Positions 1-9,172 of a stretch of DNA of 64,000 bases are shown in pieces. The DNA is taken from NCBI GenBank assembly GCA_902536655.1, contig CACAYF010000003.1, forward strand, positions 62,001-126,000, given 5' to 3'. The notes under the pieces were generated by a model, which saw only the letters and a list, made by a program, of their open reading frames with translations, made no database searches and was not told where the DNA came from. The stretch comes from an uncultured Alphaproteobacteria bacterium (GTDB taxonomy: Bacteria; Pseudomonadota; Alphaproteobacteria; Methylaequorales; Methylaequoraceae). Within the stretch, counting starts at the first letter, position 1, and every line of letters begins with the position of its first letter. The translations under genes were made by a program, and so were the position numbers.

Positions 1-451
1 GTAACATCTCTCCTTTTACTAATGAATCAAATGGGTTGTTTGGAATTATGTTTAATAAAATTTCTAAAAATGATGGAGGTTTAGAAACATTTATATTATT
101 TGCTTCCAAGTTGGTGTTTATTTCATTGCCTGGCTGTAACAAGTTTGCAAAAAAAAGAGAAATTGATATGGCTAAAAAAGTTGTTGTTATATATATAATT
201 ATAGATTTAATTCCAATTCTTCCTAAAGAACTAATATTTTGAAGATTCGCGACACCATTAATCAAAGAAAAGAAAACAATAGGAACAACTAGCATTTTGA
301 TCAATTTGAGAAAAACATCTCCACCAAACGAAAGAAAAAGTATAATTGAGTCTTCATATAATGAAGGAATAGGAATTATTCCCATTAACAAACCAAAAAT
401 TATTCCTGATACAAAACCAATAAATATTTTTTCTGTTAAACTTTTCTTCAT
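1..451 (-). CDS. Dicarboxylate/amino acid:cation symporter (DAACS/SDF family), N-terminal part, truncated by window start
   Basis: Reverse-strand translation from ATG at 451: MKKSLTEKIFIGFVSGIIFGLLMGIIPIPSLYEDSIILFLSFGGDVFLKLIKMLVVPIVFFSLINGVANLQNISSLGRIGIKSIIIYI..., typical SDF N-terminus. Absent from the ORF track because it runs off the edge. Confidence 0.88.
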   Translation of the reverse strand, partial: MKKSLTEKIFIGFVSGIIFGLLMGIIPIPSLYEDSIILFLSFGGDVFLKLIKMLVVPIVFFSLINGVANLQNISSLGRIGIKSIIIYITTTFLAISISLFFANLLQPGNEINTNLEANNINVSKPPSFLEILLNIIPNNPFDSLVKGEML

Positions 452-453
452 TA

Positions 454-527
454 TGGTGCCCTCTACTGGTTACGCTCCAGTGGCTGAGTCTTACCAAGAC
501 CCTGTTTTACTATTAAACTAAGAGGGC
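454..527 (-). ncRNA. tRNA-like cloverleaf in the 5' leader of the symporter (degenerate tRNA-Thr(GGU)-like or translational regulatory element)
   Basis: Minus strand GCCCTCT TA GTTT AATAGTA AAAC A GGGTC TTGGTAA GACTC AGCC ACTGG AGCGTAA CCAGT AGAGGGC A CCA. All four stems pair (one G-U), but the D-loop and T-loop are non-canonical. Confidence 0.6.
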
Positions 528-587
528 AAGAAAAAATGAAATGATTTTTTTTAAATAATAATTGACTGATATTTTTACTATTAAAAA

Positions 588-601
588 TTAACTTAAGTTA
601 A
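588..601. repeat. 14-bp perfect palindrome TTAACTTAAGTTAA
   Basis: Direct reading; intergenic between the gene at 642-2267 and the symporter leader. Confidence 0.6.
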
Positions 602-641
602 AAGATATTTTAATAAGATAAAATTATAAGTTAATTTTTTT

Positions 642-2267
642 TTAAATATAATTAAAACTATTTGAAGATACTTTATTCCAATATACATTTAGTCTTGGGT
701 CATCTACATTGATTTTACCTTTTTTGATTAATTCTCCTTTTTCTACTTTTGGGTATATTTGGTCAGCTAATCTAATTTCGCTCTCTGATAGTCTTCTTAC
801 AATATGCCTTCTGTTTAATTCTGAGGGGTGCTTAACTCCTACAGACTCTAGTAATTCTTTAAAAACAAATAAAGTATTTTTATGAAAATTAAAGGCTCTT
901 TGAGATCTATCCTCAATATCTATAGCTCTATATCGCAATGGATCCATCGTCGCAATACCTGTTGGACATTCTCCAGTGTGGCAAGATCTACACTGTATAC
1001 AACCAATTGAAAACATGAAGGGTCTTGCCATGTTAACCCAATCAGTTCCCAGTGAACACATATGAGCCATATCAAATGCTGAGACTATTTTTCCTGAAAC
1101 CCCAATCTTAACTCTTTCTCTTAGGTTTGCCCCTATTAATGCATTGTCCACAAAAATTATTGCATCTTTGAGTGGTGATCCTATGTGGTCAGTGAATTCT
1201 GCAGGTGCTGCCCCTGTTCCTCCTTCAGCACCATCAATCGTGATAAAGTCAAGGTATTCTTTTTTCAAAACCATTGTTTTTACAATTGATATTAATTCCC
1301 AAGGGTGACCAATGCACATTTTTATTCCAACTGGTTTATTTCCAGATAATTTTCTTAGTTTTTTTGCAAAATTTATTAATTGATTTGGATTCGAAAATTC
1401 CCTGTGATTAGCGGGCGATACACAATCTTTTCCAAATGAGATTCCTCTTGTTTCTGCAATTTCTTTAGTTACTTTTGGTGCCATTAGCATTCCGCCATGA
1501 CCTGGTTTTGCACCTTGACTGATCTTAATTTCAATCATTTTAATTTGTTTCTTTTTGGCTATCTTTTCAAACCTTTCTGAACAAAAATCTCCATTTTTTT
1601 TTCTACAACCAAAATATCCAGTTGAAATTTGCCAAATTGTATCACCTCCACCTTCTTCATGGTACTTAGACATTGAACCTTCTCCAGTGTTGTGTGCAAA
1701 CCCCCCAAGTTTTGCAGCTTTATTCAAGGATGTTATTGCCGGTGGAGAAATTGCTCCGAAAGAAGTACCAGAAATGTTAAGAACTGACATATCATAGGAA
1801 TTTTTACCTATTCCAACTTTTGTTCTAAAGTCGCTATTTAAAATTGATGAGGGTGTTATTGAATGGTTTAACCAAACAAAATCGTCATCATACATTTTTT
1901 CCAATGAACCAAAAGGTCGAACTCCTTCAATATTTTTGGATCTTTGATAAACCATTGTTCTTTGATTTCGAGAATATGGAACCTCATCATCATCAGCTTC
2001 CCAATAGTATTGTCTTAATTCAGCTCTGATACTTTCAAGAAAAAATCTAAATCTACCTAGTAGTGGGAAATTGGTTAAAATAGATCTTTTTTTTTGAAGG
2101 AAATCTCTCAATGCAATAATGAATAATAAAAAAGAAAATACAAAAATTACTAGAAAATATGGTTGTAAGAATCCAGCAACCCCTGATACTACTGATAATA
2201 AGAATAAATAAAACAGTAATGAATATCTTCCCCAAATTAAATCAACCATACATTTAGAGATTAACAA
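642..2267 (-). CDS. FMN-binding glutamate synthase family protein with N-terminal TM segments
   Basis: 541 aa; GltB central/FMN-domain motifs (KISQGAKPGHGGMLMAPKVT, ITIDGAEGGTGAAP, CxxCRSCHTGECPTGIA). Confidence 0.9.
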   Translation of the reverse strand: MLISKCMVDLIWGRYSLLFYLFLLSVVSGVAGFLQPYFLVIFVFSFLLFIIALRDFLQKKRSILTNFPLLGRFRFFLESIRAELRQYYWEADDDEVPYSRNQRTMVYQRSKNIEGVRPFGSLEKMYDDDFVWLNHSITPSSILNSDFRTKVGIGKNSYDMSVLNISGTSFGAISPPAITSLNKAAKLGGFAHNTGEGSMSKYHEEGGGDTIWQISTGYFGCRKKNGDFCSERFEKIAKKKQIKMIEIKISQGAKPGHGGMLMAPKVTKEIAETRGISFGKDCVSPANHREFSNPNQLINFAKKLRKLSGNKPVGIKMCIGHPWELISIVKTMVLKKEYLDFITIDGAEGGTGAAPAEFTDHIGSPLKDAIIFVDNALIGANLRERVKIGVSGKIVSAFDMAHMCSLGTDWVNMARPFMFSIGCIQCRSCHTGECPTGIATMDPLRYRAIDIEDRSQRAFNFHKNTLFVFKELLESVGVKHPSELNRRHIVRRLSESEIRLADQIYPKVEKGELIKKGKINVDDPRLNVYWNKVSSNSFNYI

Positions 2268-2409
2268 ATTTAAGAAAAAAAAAAATATTTTTTTAAAAGT
2301 CTAATTATTATACATTTGATTACATTTATGTTTTCTATTTTAGTCTAAGTGTTGTATATATATATTCAATTAATTCCATTACATGATATGAATCCAAAGC
2401 TCTAACAAT

Positions 2410-2760
2410 ATGAATGAACAGAAAATTCAAAAAGAGTTAAGAGAATTTGCAAAGAAAAGAGATTGGGAAAAATTTCACAAACTCAAAAATATTGCAATAT
2501 CAATAAATTTAGAATCTTCAGAACTTTTAGAAATTTTTCAATGGGAAAATGAAAACTCAAATTTTTGGTTAAAAAAAAAAAATAAAAGTTTGATTGAGGA
2601 AGAAATTGCAGACGTTATGTTGTACCTGTTGAGGTTCGTGGATATTGCAAAAATTGATTTAGAAAAGGCATGTATTGAGAAAATAAAAAAAAACAAAAAA
2701 AAGTACCCTATTAGTCTATCCAAAGGCATATCAACGAAATACAATAAATTAAAAAGATAG
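2410..2760 (+). CDS. MazG-like nucleotide pyrophosphohydrolase
   Basis: 116 aa; LESSELLEIFQWE...EEEIADVMLYLLRFVD MazG signature. Confidence 0.85.
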   Translation: MNEQKIQKELREFAKKRDWEKFHKLKNIAISINLESSELLEIFQWENENSNFWLKKKNKSLIEEEIADVMLYLLRFVDIAKIDLEKACIEKIKKNKKKYPISLSKGISTKYNKLKR

Positions 2761-2777
2761 TAAAATAACCAGTTTAG

Positions 2778-2873
2778 ATGAAGAAAAATAAAAATAAATT
2801 TGAAAAACTTTCTAAGGCTTTAAGAAAAAATTTATTAAAAAGAAAGGAGAAAAAAAATGAGTATAATGCCTGA
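2778..2873 (+). CDS. Small basic protein (31 aa), overlaps dcd start
   Basis: [31 protein letters not shown]; resembles small alphaproteobacterial proteins with a core like LxxALRxNLxRRK. Confidence 0.6.
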   Translation: MKKNKNKFEKLSKALRKNLLKRKEKKNEYNA

Positions 2874-3411
2874 TTCTTGGATAAGAAAAATGGCTAAAGA
2901 AAAAGGAATGATTGATCCATTCATAGACAAATTGGAAAAAAAAAATGTCCTATCGTACGGTCTTTCTTCTTATGGCTACGATGCAAGAGTTTCGAAAAAT
3001 TTTAAAATTTTTACAAATGTTAATTCAGCAACTGTTGATCCCAAAAGTTTTTCAGAATCAAGCTTTGTAGATAGAAATGTTGACGCTTGTATTATACCCC
3101 CAAATAGTTTTGCATTAGCGCGAACTGTAGAATACTTCAAAATTCCGAAAGAAACACTTGTTATCTGTGTTGGCAAATCAACTTATGCAAGATGTGGTAT
3201 TATTGTAAATGTGACACCTCTTGAACCTGAATGGGAAGGTCACGTGACATTAGAGTTTTCAAATACAACACCACTCCCTGCCAAGATATATGCAAATGAA
3301 GGTGCCGCTCAATTTTTATTTTTTAAAGGAGATAATGTTTGTGATTTATCTTACGCAGATAGAAAAGGCAAGTATATGTTTCAAGAAGGAGTTACTCTTC
3401 CAAAATTATAA
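2857..3411 (+). CDS. dcd: dCTP deaminase
   Basis: 184 aa; [57 protein letters not shown]. Confidence 0.96.
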   Translation: MSIMPDSWIRKMAKEKGMIDPFIDKLEKKNVLSYGLSSYGYDARVSKNFKIFTNVNSATVDPKSFSESSFVDRNVDACIIPPNSFALARTVEYFKIPKETLVICVGKSTYARCGIIVNVTPLEPEWEGHVTLEFSNTTPLPAKIYANEGAAQFLFFKGDNVCDLSYADRKGKYMFQEGVTLPKL

Positions 3412-3413
3412 TA

Positions 3414-4682
3414 ATGGATAAAATAGAAATAACAGGAGGAGATTCCCTTAATGGAAAAATAAAAATTAGTGGATCTAAAAACTCAGCACTTCCAATTTTA
3501 GCTGCGGCTTTGTTAACTGAAGAAAAAATATCGGTGTCTAATGTTCCCAATTTATCTGATATTTTTTCAATGTTAGAGTTATTGAGGTCACTGAATGTAA
3601 AAATAATTAAAAAAAAAAATAATATAGATTTAATATCCTCAACTCCAAAATCACTCTTGGCTCATTATAATTTGGTAAGAAAAATGAGAGCTTCCTTTTT
3701 AATTTTGGGTCCATTACTAGCAAGATATGGCAATGCCAAAGTTTCTCTTCCTGGTGGTTGTGCTATTGGGAATAGACCAGTCAACTTACATTTAGATGGT
3801 TTAGAAAAAATGGGTGTTGCTTTTAAAGTTGAAGAAGGATACATAACTGGAACCGTAAATGGCAGATTAAAAGGTGCAAAAATTAATCTTAATAAAATCT
3901 CTGTTGGGGCAACGGAAAATCTTATAATGGCAGCTACACTGGCTGAAGGAACAACTATTATTAATAATGCTGCAAAAGAACCTGAAATATCTGATTTATC
4001 AAAACTATTAATTAAAATGGGTGCTAGAATAAAAGGTTTTGGCACAAAAAAAATTATAATTAATGGAGTAAGAAAACTTAACAGATGTTCTTACAAAATA
4101 ATGCCTGACAGAATTGAATCAGGAACTTTCGCATTATGTGTATTTGGTTGCGGGGGAAAAGTAAAACTTGAAAATGTGAATAATGAAATTTGCAATCATT
4201 TGATTAAAGTTTTCAAACAACTCAAATCTCTTGAACTTAAAAAAACTGACAATGGCACAAGTTTACTGATTCAAAAAAATAAAAATGAAGAAATTTCTCT
4301 GTCAGTTAAAACTAGAGAGTACCCAGGATTTCCAACAGATTTGCAAGCACAATTAACTGCTTCACTATTAAAAACAAAAGGACGCTCAGAAATAGTTGAA
4401 AATATTTTTGAAAATAGGTTTATGCATATCAGTGAATTAATTAGAATGGGCGCAAACTTAAAGCAAATTGGGTCAAAGATTATTGTTAAGAATTGTAAAA
4501 AACTTAAAGGAGCTGAGGTAATGGCAACAGATTTAAGAGCATCGTCATGTCTTGTAATAGCAGCCTTAATGGCTGATGGTAAAACAACAATTAATAGAGT
4601 TTACCATCTAGACAGAGGATATGAAAATTTGGAAAAAAAATTGAAACTATGTGGTGCAAAGATTAAAAGAGTGCAGTCATGA
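3414..4682 (+). CDS. murA: UDP-N-acetylglucosamine 1-carboxyvinyltransferase
   Basis: 422 aa; GSKNSALPILAAALL, LPGGCAIGNRPVNLH. Confidence 0.97.
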   Translation: MDKIEITGGDSLNGKIKISGSKNSALPILAAALLTEEKISVSNVPNLSDIFSMLELLRSLNVKIIKKKNNIDLISSTPKSLLAHYNLVRKMRASFLILGPLLARYGNAKVSLPGGCAIGNRPVNLHLDGLEKMGVAFKVEEGYITGTVNGRLKGAKINLNKISVGATENLIMAATLAEGTTIINNAAKEPEISDLSKLLIKMGARIKGFGTKKIIINGVRKLNRCSYKIMPDRIESGTFALCVFGCGGKVKLENVNNEICNHLIKVFKQLKSLELKKTDNGTSLLIQKNKNEEISLSVKTREYPGFPTDLQAQLTASLLKTKGRSEIVENIFENRFMHISELIRMGANLKQIGSKIIVKNCKKLKGAEVMATDLRASSCLVIAALMADGKTTINRVYHLDRGYENLEKKLKLCGAKIKRVQS

Positions 4683-5326
4683 GGGATATTATTTTAGCCC
4701 TTCCAAAAGGAAGAATTTTAAATGAACTTGTGCCTCTTTTGAAAAAAGTTGAAATTGAACCAGAACAAGATTTTTTTGATAATAAAAGTAGGAAACTTAT
4801 GTTTCGTACGAATAAAGAAAACCTATCTATTATCAAAGTTAGGGCGTTTGATGTTGCTACGTTTGTTGCTTTAGGAGCAGCACAAATAGGAGTAGCAGGC
4901 GATGATGTTCTCAATGAGTTTGATTACAAAGAAATTTACAATGTCTTGGATTTAGGTATTGGAAAGTGTAGGCTATCAGTAGCAGAAAAAATTGATGTAA
5001 AAAAAGAAAACTTTCAAAACAATGGTCATATAATGGTTGCTACAAAGTATAAAAACACGGTGATAAATTTTTTTGCTAATAAAGGCGTTAGAGCTGAATG
5101 TATTAAATTAAACGGAGCTATCGAACTTGCTCCAAGATTAGGAATTTGTTCAACAATCGTAGATTTAGTCTCAACAGGAAGAACACTGAAAGAGAACAAT
5201 TTAAAAGAATCTGATGTTTTGCTTAAGATCACCTCTAAATTAATTGTAAATAAGATTTCTTACAAAATAATGAATTCAGAAATTTCAAAAATAATTAATA
5301 AATTTTCTAGGATAATAAATGGTTAA
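4679..5326 (+). CDS. hisG: ATP phosphoribosyltransferase, short form
   Basis: 215 aa; ALPKGRILNELVPLLKK, GICSTIVDLVSTGRTLKENNL. Confidence 0.94.
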   Translation: MRDIILALPKGRILNELVPLLKKVEIEPEQDFFDNKSRKLMFRTNKENLSIIKVRAFDVATFVALGAAQIGVAGDDVLNEFDYKEIYNVLDLGIGKCRLSVAEKIDVKKENFQNNGHIMVATKYKNTVINFFANKGVRAECIKLNGAIELAPRLGICSTIVDLVSTGRTLKENNLKESDVLLKITSKLIVNKISYKIMNSEISKIINKFSRIING

Positions 5327-6614
5327 AATATTGAATACGAGACAAAGTGATTTCAAAATAAAATTTGATAGTTTGCTAAAGAAACGTGAAAAGGATGATG
5401 AAAATATAGATAAAATTGTATCAAAGATTATCCATGATGTTCGCAAAAACTCAGATAATGCATTACTGAGGTTAACTAACAAACTTGATAAATCTAATTT
5501 TAAAAAGATTCAAGATTTAACTGTTAAAAACTCTGAATTTGAAAAATGTTTTCAGGATCTTTCGCCTGGTATAAAGAAATCCCTGAACATAGCTATAAAA
5601 AGGATTAAGTCGTATCATAAAAAACAGATGCCTAAAAATAATATGTATAGAGACAATGAGGGTGTGACACTTGGGGGTATTTGGAATCCAATAGAATCAG
5701 TTGGTCTTTACGTTCCAGGAGGTAAAGCTGCATATCCATCCTCTTTGATAATGAATGCAGTTCCTGCTATTGTGGCTGGAGTGAAACGAATAGTTGTGAC
5801 AGTTCCAGCTAGAAATGGAGAAACAAATCCATTGGTTTTAGCATGTTGTAAGATTTTAGGAATAAAAGAGGTATATAAGATTGGAGGTGCACAAGCTATA
5901 TCAGCTTTAGCTATGGGTACCAAATCAATTAGAAAGGTGGATAAAATTTTTGGTCCAGGCAATGCTTATGTTGCATCTGCTAAAAAGCAATTTTTTGGGA
6001 CAGTCGGGATAGATATGATTGCAGGTCCATCGGAGGTATTAATTGTTGCTGATTCTAGAAACAACCCAGATCATATAGCTATTGATTTGTTAGCTCAAGC
6101 TGAACATGATGAATTAGCTCAATCAATATTAATTACCGATGACAAAAAATTTTCTGAAAAGGTAATCAAAAGTATTAATAATTTCTTAAAAAAACTTGAG
6201 AGAAGAACCATTGCCAGATCTAGTTGGAACAACTTTGGTGCAGTTATTATTTGTGATAATCTTTACAAATCAGCAGAACTAATTAATGACATTGCCCCAG
6301 AACATTTAGAAATTGCAGTTGAAAAACCAAAAAGATTTCTTAAAAAAATCAAGAATGCAGGTGCCATCTTTTTAGGTCGTTTTACACCAGAGGCAATAGG
6401 TGATTATGTTGCAGGTCCCAACCACGTTTTGCCTACAGATAGAACTGCAAGATTTTCCTCTGGATTGAATTTATTAGACTATTTTAAGAGATCGTCTGTA
6501 GTTGAATGTAACAAAAAAAATTTAAGCAGAATCGGAAAAGATGCTATTAATCTTGCATATGAAGAGGGTTTACAAGCACATGCTTTGTCAATAGAATGCA
6601 GAATAACTAAATAA
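5319..6614 (+). CDS. hisD: Histidinol dehydrogenase
   Basis: 431 aa; [35 protein letters not shown]. Confidence 0.97.
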   Translation: MVKILNTRQSDFKIKFDSLLKKREKDDENIDKIVSKIIHDVRKNSDNALLRLTNKLDKSNFKKIQDLTVKNSEFEKCFQDLSPGIKKSLNIAIKRIKSYHKKQMPKNNMYRDNEGVTLGGIWNPIESVGLYVPGGKAAYPSSLIMNAVPAIVAGVKRIVVTVPARNGETNPLVLACCKILGIKEVYKIGGAQAISALAMGTKSIRKVDKIFGPGNAYVASAKKQFFGTVGIDMIAGPSEVLIVADSRNNPDHIAIDLLAQAEHDELAQSILITDDKKFSEKVIKSINNFLKKLERRTIARSSWNNFGAVIICDNLYKSAELINDIAPEHLEIAVEKPKRFLKKIKNAGAIFLGRFTPEAIGDYVAGPNHVLPTDRTARFSSGLNLLDYFKRSSVVECNKKNLSRIGKDAINLAYEEGLQAHALSIECRITK

Positions 6615-6622
6615 CTAATGGT

Positions 6623-6841
6623 ATGGCTAAAGACGAATTAATGGAATTTACAGGAACAGTGAAAGAACTGTTACCAAATGCTATGTTTAGGGTCCTGCTT
6701 GACAATAATCATGAAATAATTGCACACACAGCTGGAAAGATGAGAAAATTTAGAATCAGAGTGCTCGCAGGTGATCGTGTTACAGTAGAAATGACCCCTT
6801 ATGATCTTACAAAGGGTAGAATAACATTTAGGCACAAATAA
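6623..6841 (+). CDS. infA: Translation initiation factor IF-1
   Basis: 72 aa; [72 protein letters not shown]. Confidence 0.98.
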   Translation: MAKDELMEFTGTVKELLPNAMFRVLLDNNHEIIAHTAGKMRKFRIRVLAGDRVTVEMTPYDLTKGRITFRHK

Positions 6842-6844
6842 TTT

Positions 6845-7423
6845 TTGATAGAAAATCGTAAAATAATTTTAGCTTCTCAATCTCACAGAAGAATAGAACT
6901 ATTGAATCTTTTGGGATTGAAGAACATTGAAATTGAAAATCATAAGGTTGATGAAGAAAATTTTAAGTGGAAAAAACCCTATTCAAAATCAATTTTAGAC
7001 TTATCAGAACTTAAAGCTCGTTCAATACAAAATAAAAAAAATAAAAATTCAATTATAATTGCAGGTGATACTGTGGTTATCCGTGCAGGAAAACTTTTTA
7101 ATAAAACAAATTCTACAAGGGAAATAAAAGGTTATTTAAAAACGCTTTCAGGAAGAAAACACTTTGTCTATGGAGGTTTGTGTGTTTTATCACCTTCAGG
7201 AAAATCTTTCAGAAAATTTTCAAAAACAGAAGTTTACTTTAATAAAATAAATGATCATGAAATTACAAAACAAATTTTAGACGATGGTGTTGGTAAAGCT
7301 GGTGGTTACGCTCTTCAAAATTTTGGTTCACGTTTTGTAAAAAAAATTCATGGTTGCTACACAAATGTTATTGGAATGTCAATTCCAGAGTTGTATAAAA
7401 TATTAAAAAATCCAGAGTTATAA
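6845..7423 (+). CDS. maf: Maf-like nucleotide pyrophosphatase (TTG start)
   Basis: 192 aa; IILASQSHRRIELLNLLG, AGDTVV, GKAGGYALQNFGSRFV. Confidence 0.9.
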   Translation: MIENRKIILASQSHRRIELLNLLGLKNIEIENHKVDEENFKWKKPYSKSILDLSELKARSIQNKKNKNSIIIAGDTVVIRAGKLFNKTNSTREIKGYLKTLSGRKHFVYGGLCVLSPSGKSFRKFSKTEVYFNKINDHEITKQILDDGVGKAGGYALQNFGSRFVKKIHGCYTNVIGMSIPELYKILKNPEL

Positions 7424-7484
7424 TTTTTGTTTCTAAAAATGTATTATAATGCTAAAAAATCTTAATATTTAATTATTTTTTTTT

Positions 7485-7557
7485 GCCCAGGTAGCTCAGT
7501 TGGTAGAGCAAGCGACTGAAAATCGCTGTGTCGGTGGTTCAATTCCTCCCCTGGGCA
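7485..7557 (+). tRNA. tRNA-Phe (GAA)
   Basis: GCCCAGGTAGCTCAGTTGGTAGAGCAAGCGACTGAAAATCGCTGTGTCGGTGGTTCAATTCCTCCCCTGGGCA; 3' CCA not encoded (genomic CCT). Confidence 0.97.
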
Positions 7558-7567
7558 CCTTAATTAT

Positions 7568-8263
7568 ATGTTTAACTATAACCTTTTAATAATAATATCA
7601 CTCATTTGGACCACATCATGTGAATTCAGTCAAAAAGATTATTTTCCCTCAACTTACGGATTAAAGTGGGTATACTCTGTTGTAATTCAATCGTCTTATA
7701 CAGGTAAAAGTAGCAATAAAAGGGTAATGATAACCAATTTTTATCAGTCAAAAAAAAATAAAGTTGAGGAATTCTCAAAACTCCATTCTGATGGTAGTTA
7801 CTATTCCTATGAAATAAGAGATGGTAAGGTTGAAAGAACTTCAGTTATACTCACTTTTTCTGAAGGAATTGATGAACCTGTAAAAAAAATCATTTATCCA
7901 GACCTTAATTTTAAACAGAAAGAATGGATAGTTAAAGAACAACTATTTTTAGTAAGAGGTTTTCAGCCTCCATTATTAAATGTAAAGCCAAGGTCACAAC
8001 TGGAAATGTACTATAAAATTAAAGAAAGACACAAAAGAATCAAAATTAAGAACACAACGTACGATGATTGTATTGAGATTGAGGGCACTGGTAATACAGA
8101 GTTTATCGGAGACACACGATCTGGCCCTATTAATGTAGAAGTAAGGAATAATGAAATTCTCTGTAATAATATTGGACTAATAAAGCAAGTTCGTACTGAA
8201 AACACAAATGCGTCAGCTTTTGGAAATATGACTTTAACCAAAAACCTGATGAGCTTTAAATAG
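7568..8263 (+). CDS. Hypothetical lipoprotein-like secreted protein
   Basis: 231 aa; hydrophobic N-terminus followed by SC lipobox-like site (LIWTTSCEFSQ). Confidence 0.6.
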   Translation: MFNYNLLIIISLIWTTSCEFSQKDYFPSTYGLKWVYSVVIQSSYTGKSSNKRVMITNFYQSKKNKVEEFSKLHSDGSYYSYEIRDGKVERTSVILTFSEGIDEPVKKIIYPDLNFKQKEWIVKEQLFLVRGFQPPLLNVKPRSQLEMYYKIKERHKRIKIKNTTYDDCIEIEGTGNTEFIGDTRSGPINVEVRNNEILCNNIGLIKQVRTENTNASAFGNMTLTKNLMSFK

Positions 8264-9172
8264 ATGAGCTCTGTATCTTTTATTATACCTGTATATAACA
8301 AATCCTCTTTTTTAAATCATGTAATCAAATGTCTTAAAAATCAGTCAGGTGATTTTGAACGTGAATTTATTTTTATTGATGACGGGTCAACAGATGAATC
8401 ATATGAAATAATTTTGTCCATGACTAAAAAATTAGAAAATACAAGAATCTTTAGACAAAAAAATATGGGATCTGCTAATGCGACAAATACAGGAATTAAA
8501 AATGCTCGAATGAAATATTTGAAATTTCTTGATGCAGACGACATTATTTTGAGTGAAACTACATCTGCTCTTATGAATATACTTGAAAGAAAATCAGATT
8601 TAGTATTAGTTTATGGTCTTCAAAGGAAAGTGAAGAATCTAAATGTTGTCAATATTTTTGAAAAGTTTGATAAAAATAATTTCTCGATCATTCAGAATCC
8701 CATCAAAATGGCAATGAGAAATTCAATGTTTAATCCATCACAATTTTTGGCTAGGACTGACTTATGCAAAAAAGTTGGTGGTTGCGATGAGAGAATAAAA
8801 TTTAGTCAAGAATATTCTCTTACGCTAAAACTTTCTATGTTAGGAAAGTTTGCAAAATTAAATTTTCCGACAACTATACTTCCATTAGTTGCTCCTGGAC
8901 AAATTTCTGAGAAAAAAAATAACCAAATATTCAGGGTTTCTAAAGCTTTAGAACTTTTTATTGAAGATAACTCTGAATTACAAAATAGGTACAAACTGTA
9001 TGCACAACGAAGGTTAACAGCAAGAGCTTGGAGATTTGCCAAAAGATTTAAAAAGTCAGGTTATTTGTCAAAATGGTTTGTATTATATTTAAAAGGATTT
9101 TTTTATTTAAATTCAAATATTTTAGAAAACTGTAGAAAGGCAAATAAAATTTATGATGAATTTTTAGATTAA
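8264..9172 (+). CDS. Glycosyltransferase family 2
   Basis: 302 aa; SFIIPVYNKSSFLNHVIKCLKNQ, FIDDGSTDES, KFLDADD. Confidence 0.88.
   Translation: MSSVSFIIPVYNKSSFLNHVIKCLKNQSGDFEREFIFIDDGSTDESYEIILSMTKKLENTRIFRQKNMGSANATNTGIKNARMKYLKFLDADDIILSETTSALMNILERKSDLVLVYGLQRKVKNLNVVNIFEKFDKNNFSIIQNPIKMAMRNSMFNPSQFLARTDLCKKVGGCDERIKFSQEYSLTLKLSMLGKFAKLNFPTTILPLVAPGQISEKKNNQIFRVSKALELFIEDNSELQNRYKLYAQRRLTARAWRFAKRFKKSGYLSKWFVLYLKGFFYLNSNILENCRKANKIYDEFLD

Noticed and set aside
36-521. Plus-strand ORFs 36..242 and 297..521
   Set aside because: They lie antisense to the SDF symporter and its leader; translations look like low-complexity antisense noise.
1555-2235. ORFs 1555..1797, 1844..2029 and 2053..2235 over the GltB-like gene
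   Set aside because: Antisense or alternate-frame overlaps of a well supported CDS.
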